A stretch of DNA of 64,000 nt, from assembly GCA_947489445.1 (NCBI GenBank), contig CANLDN010000001.1, positions 744,001-808,000 on the forward strand, written 5' to 3'. Shown in pieces: positions 62,300 to 64,000 of the stretch; position 1 is the stretch's first letter; each line of letters starts with the position of its first letter. Both the position numbers and the translations under genes were made by a program. The notes below the pieces were generated by a model. The model saw only the letters and a program-made list of their open reading frames with translations. It made no database searches and was not told where the DNA came from. Origin of the DNA: an uncultured Paracoccaceae bacterium. GTDB taxonomy: Bacteria; Pseudomonadota; Alphaproteobacteria; Rhodobacterales; Rhodobacteraceae.

Positions 62300-63520
62300 A
62301 TGGCATCATTCAGCGGCTTCATTCGAAAGTCTCTTGGCGAACGACTTCAACGCTATTTCGAGTCCCGAGAGGTGCCCGCGCCCGATGATTTCGATTGGGC
62401 CAGCGTAAGACGCGGAACCGAACTGGTGCGCTCGATTGAGCAATTGATCGCGGAACTTTCCGAGAAACACCAAGACGCCATGAAGGCGGAACTCGACTTG
62501 TTGGCAACCCTGTCTGATAAGGTGGGTCTTGTCGCAGCGGAACAGGTTTGCTCCGGCGAGAGCATCGATATCGAAGGTCTGAATGGCATTCAGGACATTT
62601 TGCTGTTTCTAGCGATTGAGCATCCTATCCTGATCAACCGAATTGAGGTGCAGGCGTCGATGTCGCGGCGGCATGGCGGGCAGAATTGGTCAACATTTCA
62701 GTTTGAAAACGATGGAAAGCCTTGGACGCTGAAAAGCGAGGCCGCGCGCGGCGCTTTTCTCGGCGATACCCTGGCGGTGCTCGAATTGCCCAAGCACCGG
62801 AAACACGTTGCCGATTGGTATGAGACTGTGCGCACGCACGCTGTCACTGGCGAAGAGACGACCTTTACCCATGCGACGATCTACGTCGAAGAGCGGGCGG
62901 AAAGCGAGTTGGGCTTTGGAGCGTCAGACACGCTAGAACGGCAGGTCGTCGCGAAGGTGTTGGAGGTCGGCATCGCCTGTGATCCAAAGTCACGCCTTGT
63001 CGAGATTTGCGCACGCGGCGGCAAGAAAATGCGCGACCAGTTTTCGGCGGTGTTTTCGAAAAACTTCGCGCCACATTCGAAACCACCGCTTGAAGTCCCG
63101 CGCCGGGATGTGCGTCTGCACATCTTGAAGAGCAAGCCTGATTTTGAGATTTTGCCGTCAGATGGCATTGCTCGTGTAGAGGTCTCATCGCTCGATTTTG
63201 GCGATGGCAGTGGCGGTATAGCAAAATTTGAAAAGCGTGGTGAAGGCGAAACGATTTATGGGTTTCTTGATCGGCGCTTTGGAACAGCATCGCCATTGCG
63301 TGCGGGTGGGTGGACGATTCTTTCGGCGACGCTCCGGATCATTCTCACCGCTCAGGAAGGCAAGCGACAACGCAGCTTGACCGTAACCTTGCGCCTGCCA
63401 AATACGACAACCTCACCCAACACGACCGAAAGCGATAGGCAGTTCATCTTTGGACTACTCGAACGGTGGGGCCTACTTGCGCCGCCTGCCAAAAACGTCG
63501 ACGTCTTGGAGACAGGATAA
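62300..63520 (+). CDS. Unrecognised 406-residue protein, first gene of a putative two-gene operon
   Basis: 406 residues from the ATG at 62300 (MASFSGFIRKSLGERLQRYFE). An open frame reaches back to a TTG at 62213, but that extension looks non-coding. A helical N-terminal region (about 20-110) is followed by mixed alpha/beta (NWSTFQFENDGKPW ... GFGASDTLERQVVAKVLEVGIACDPKSR) and a C-terminal region with DVRLHILKSKPDFEIL and ERGEGETIYGFLDRRFG-like blocks. There is no transmembrane segment and no family I know. The next gene begins at the very next base after its stop. Confidence 0.75.
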   Translation: MASFSGFIRKSLGERLQRYFESREVPAPDDFDWASVRRGTELVRSIEQLIAELSEKHQDAMKAELDLLATLSDKVGLVAAEQVCSGESIDIEGLNGIQDILLFLAIEHPILINRIEVQASMSRRHGGQNWSTFQFENDGKPWTLKSEAARGAFLGDTLAVLELPKHRKHVADWYETVRTHAVTGEETTFTHATIYVEERAESELGFGASDTLERQVVAKVLEVGIACDPKSRLVEICARGGKKMRDQFSAVFSKNFAPHSKPPLEVPRRDVRLHILKSKPDFEILPSDGIARVEVSSLDFGDGSGGIAKFEKRGEGETIYGFLDRRFGTASPLRAGGWTILSATLRIILTAQEGKRQRSLTVTLRLPNTTTSPNTTESDRQFIFGLLERWGLLAPPAKNVDVLETG

Positions 63521-64000
63521 TTGAAACCGATTGAATTGCTTTGCGAGATCGTTGCACAGAAAGGTAAAGTCGCCGCGTCCTTATATTCTAGGCACCCATG
63601 CTTCTCGGCCCTTTTGGCCTTTGGGTTTCTTGAGCGGGGTGGGGCAGTTCAGTCCATACCATGTTTGAATTGCGACAACCCGCACAATGTCGAAATCGTG
63701 CATCATAGTGGGCGCATTGGGTTCTTTTGCCCGGAGATGGGCTTCATTCCGGTCGCAGAGGGCGAAATCAATGCGGTGCGAGCGAATATCGCGAAGATCA
63801 TCGACGCATTGACCGATACCTTCGATTGCCGCGCGCGCAAGTCCTCGCCTGTCGCGGGAGAAACATGGCGGGTCGGGAAGGTCAGCAGCGAAGCCGGTGA
63901 TATTGCGATCTACTTCCATCCGAAGTTGCAGACCGAAACTGATGCAACGGACCTTGCGGCGGCACTGGCACAAGAGCCGGGATCGACCTATCGGCTCATC
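63521..64000 (+). CDS. Unrecognised protein with N-terminal zinc-finger-like motif (partial)
   Basis: 160 codons, running off the right edge. It begins at a TTG directly after the preceding TAA (AGGA four bases before). The N-terminal helices (IELLCEIVAQKGKVAASLYSRHPCFSALLAFGFLERGG) look like a winged-helix. Then comes SIPCLNCDNPHNVEIVHHSGRIGFFCPEMGFIPV, a CxxC...C pattern suggesting zinc binding. Later IAIYFHPKLQTETDATDLAAALAQE begins another domain. No assignment. Its coupling with the 406-aa gene suggests a functional pair. Confidence 0.7.
   Translation, partial: MKPIELLCEIVAQKGKVAASLYSRHPCFSALLAFGFLERGGAVQSIPCLNCDNPHNVEIVHHSGRIGFFCPEMGFIPVAEGEINAVRANIAKIIDALTDTFDCRARKSSPVAGETWRVGKVSSEAGDIAIYFHPKLQTETDATDLAAALAQEPGSTYRLI

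Overview
The window looks like a chromosomal segment of an alphaproteobacterium of the Rhodobacterales (Roseobacter group). Supporting this are the rpoD/dnaG pair, a heterotetrameric sarcosine oxidase operon, a tripartite tricarboxylate transporter, an LdtR-type MarR regulator, DUF1194 proteins, CtrA-like TTAA-N7-TTAA boxes, a Hint-domain protein, and moderately high GC content with leaderless or weak-SD starts. The species cannot be named from the sequence.

Layout. 1-3300: ribD (cut by the left edge), nrdR and several small exported proteins. 3357-10569: a leftward operon for a TTT transporter (TctC-TctA-TctB), LeuC/LeuD-like hydro-lyase subunits and a tartrate/D-malate dehydrogenase-like enzyme, divergent from a haloacetate dehalogenase-like hydrolase. 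10617-14697: rpoD and dnaG. 14757-18278: a 3.5-kb IS1595/ISXO2-family transposon with perfect 25-bp terminal inverted repeats and an 8-bp target duplication. It carries six small passenger genes besides the transposase. 18308-24228: soxB-D-A-G, with an unrelated secreted protein gene between soxB and soxD. 24327-26959: an SDR, a YcxB-like protein and glutamate dehydrogenase. 27319-30199: a TadG/TadE/TadF-like pilus-associated trio. 30215-52683: mostly housekeeping genes (hom, glpX, recJ, tRNA-Glu, gloA, ldtR, sdhE, aspartate aminotransferase, ptrB, proC, csaA, ybjN), with small secreted proteins and lipoproteins among them.

52700-64000 is an accessory region. It holds a truncated and a complete P4-type integrase, a 1,469-residue surface protein with a C-terminal beta-barrel and four nearly identical 309-bp tandem repeats, and a Hint-domain protein. 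It also holds an integrase remnant joined almost directly to a truncated hsdM start, followed by two unrecognised genes in a likely operon that runs off the right edge. The content fits a worn-down integration or defence hotspot.

Cooperation between genes. The TTT and hydro-lyase genes look like one import-and-oxidation module for a substituted malate or tartrate. The sox operon demethylates sarcosine. proC, csaA and a D-2-hydroxyacid dehydrogenase are translationally coupled. A leishmanolysin-like protease, oligopeptidase B and an MFS exporter form a tight leftward run. Inside the transposon, a small DUF6471 protein diverges from the transposase across an intergenic region with repeated operator-like sites.
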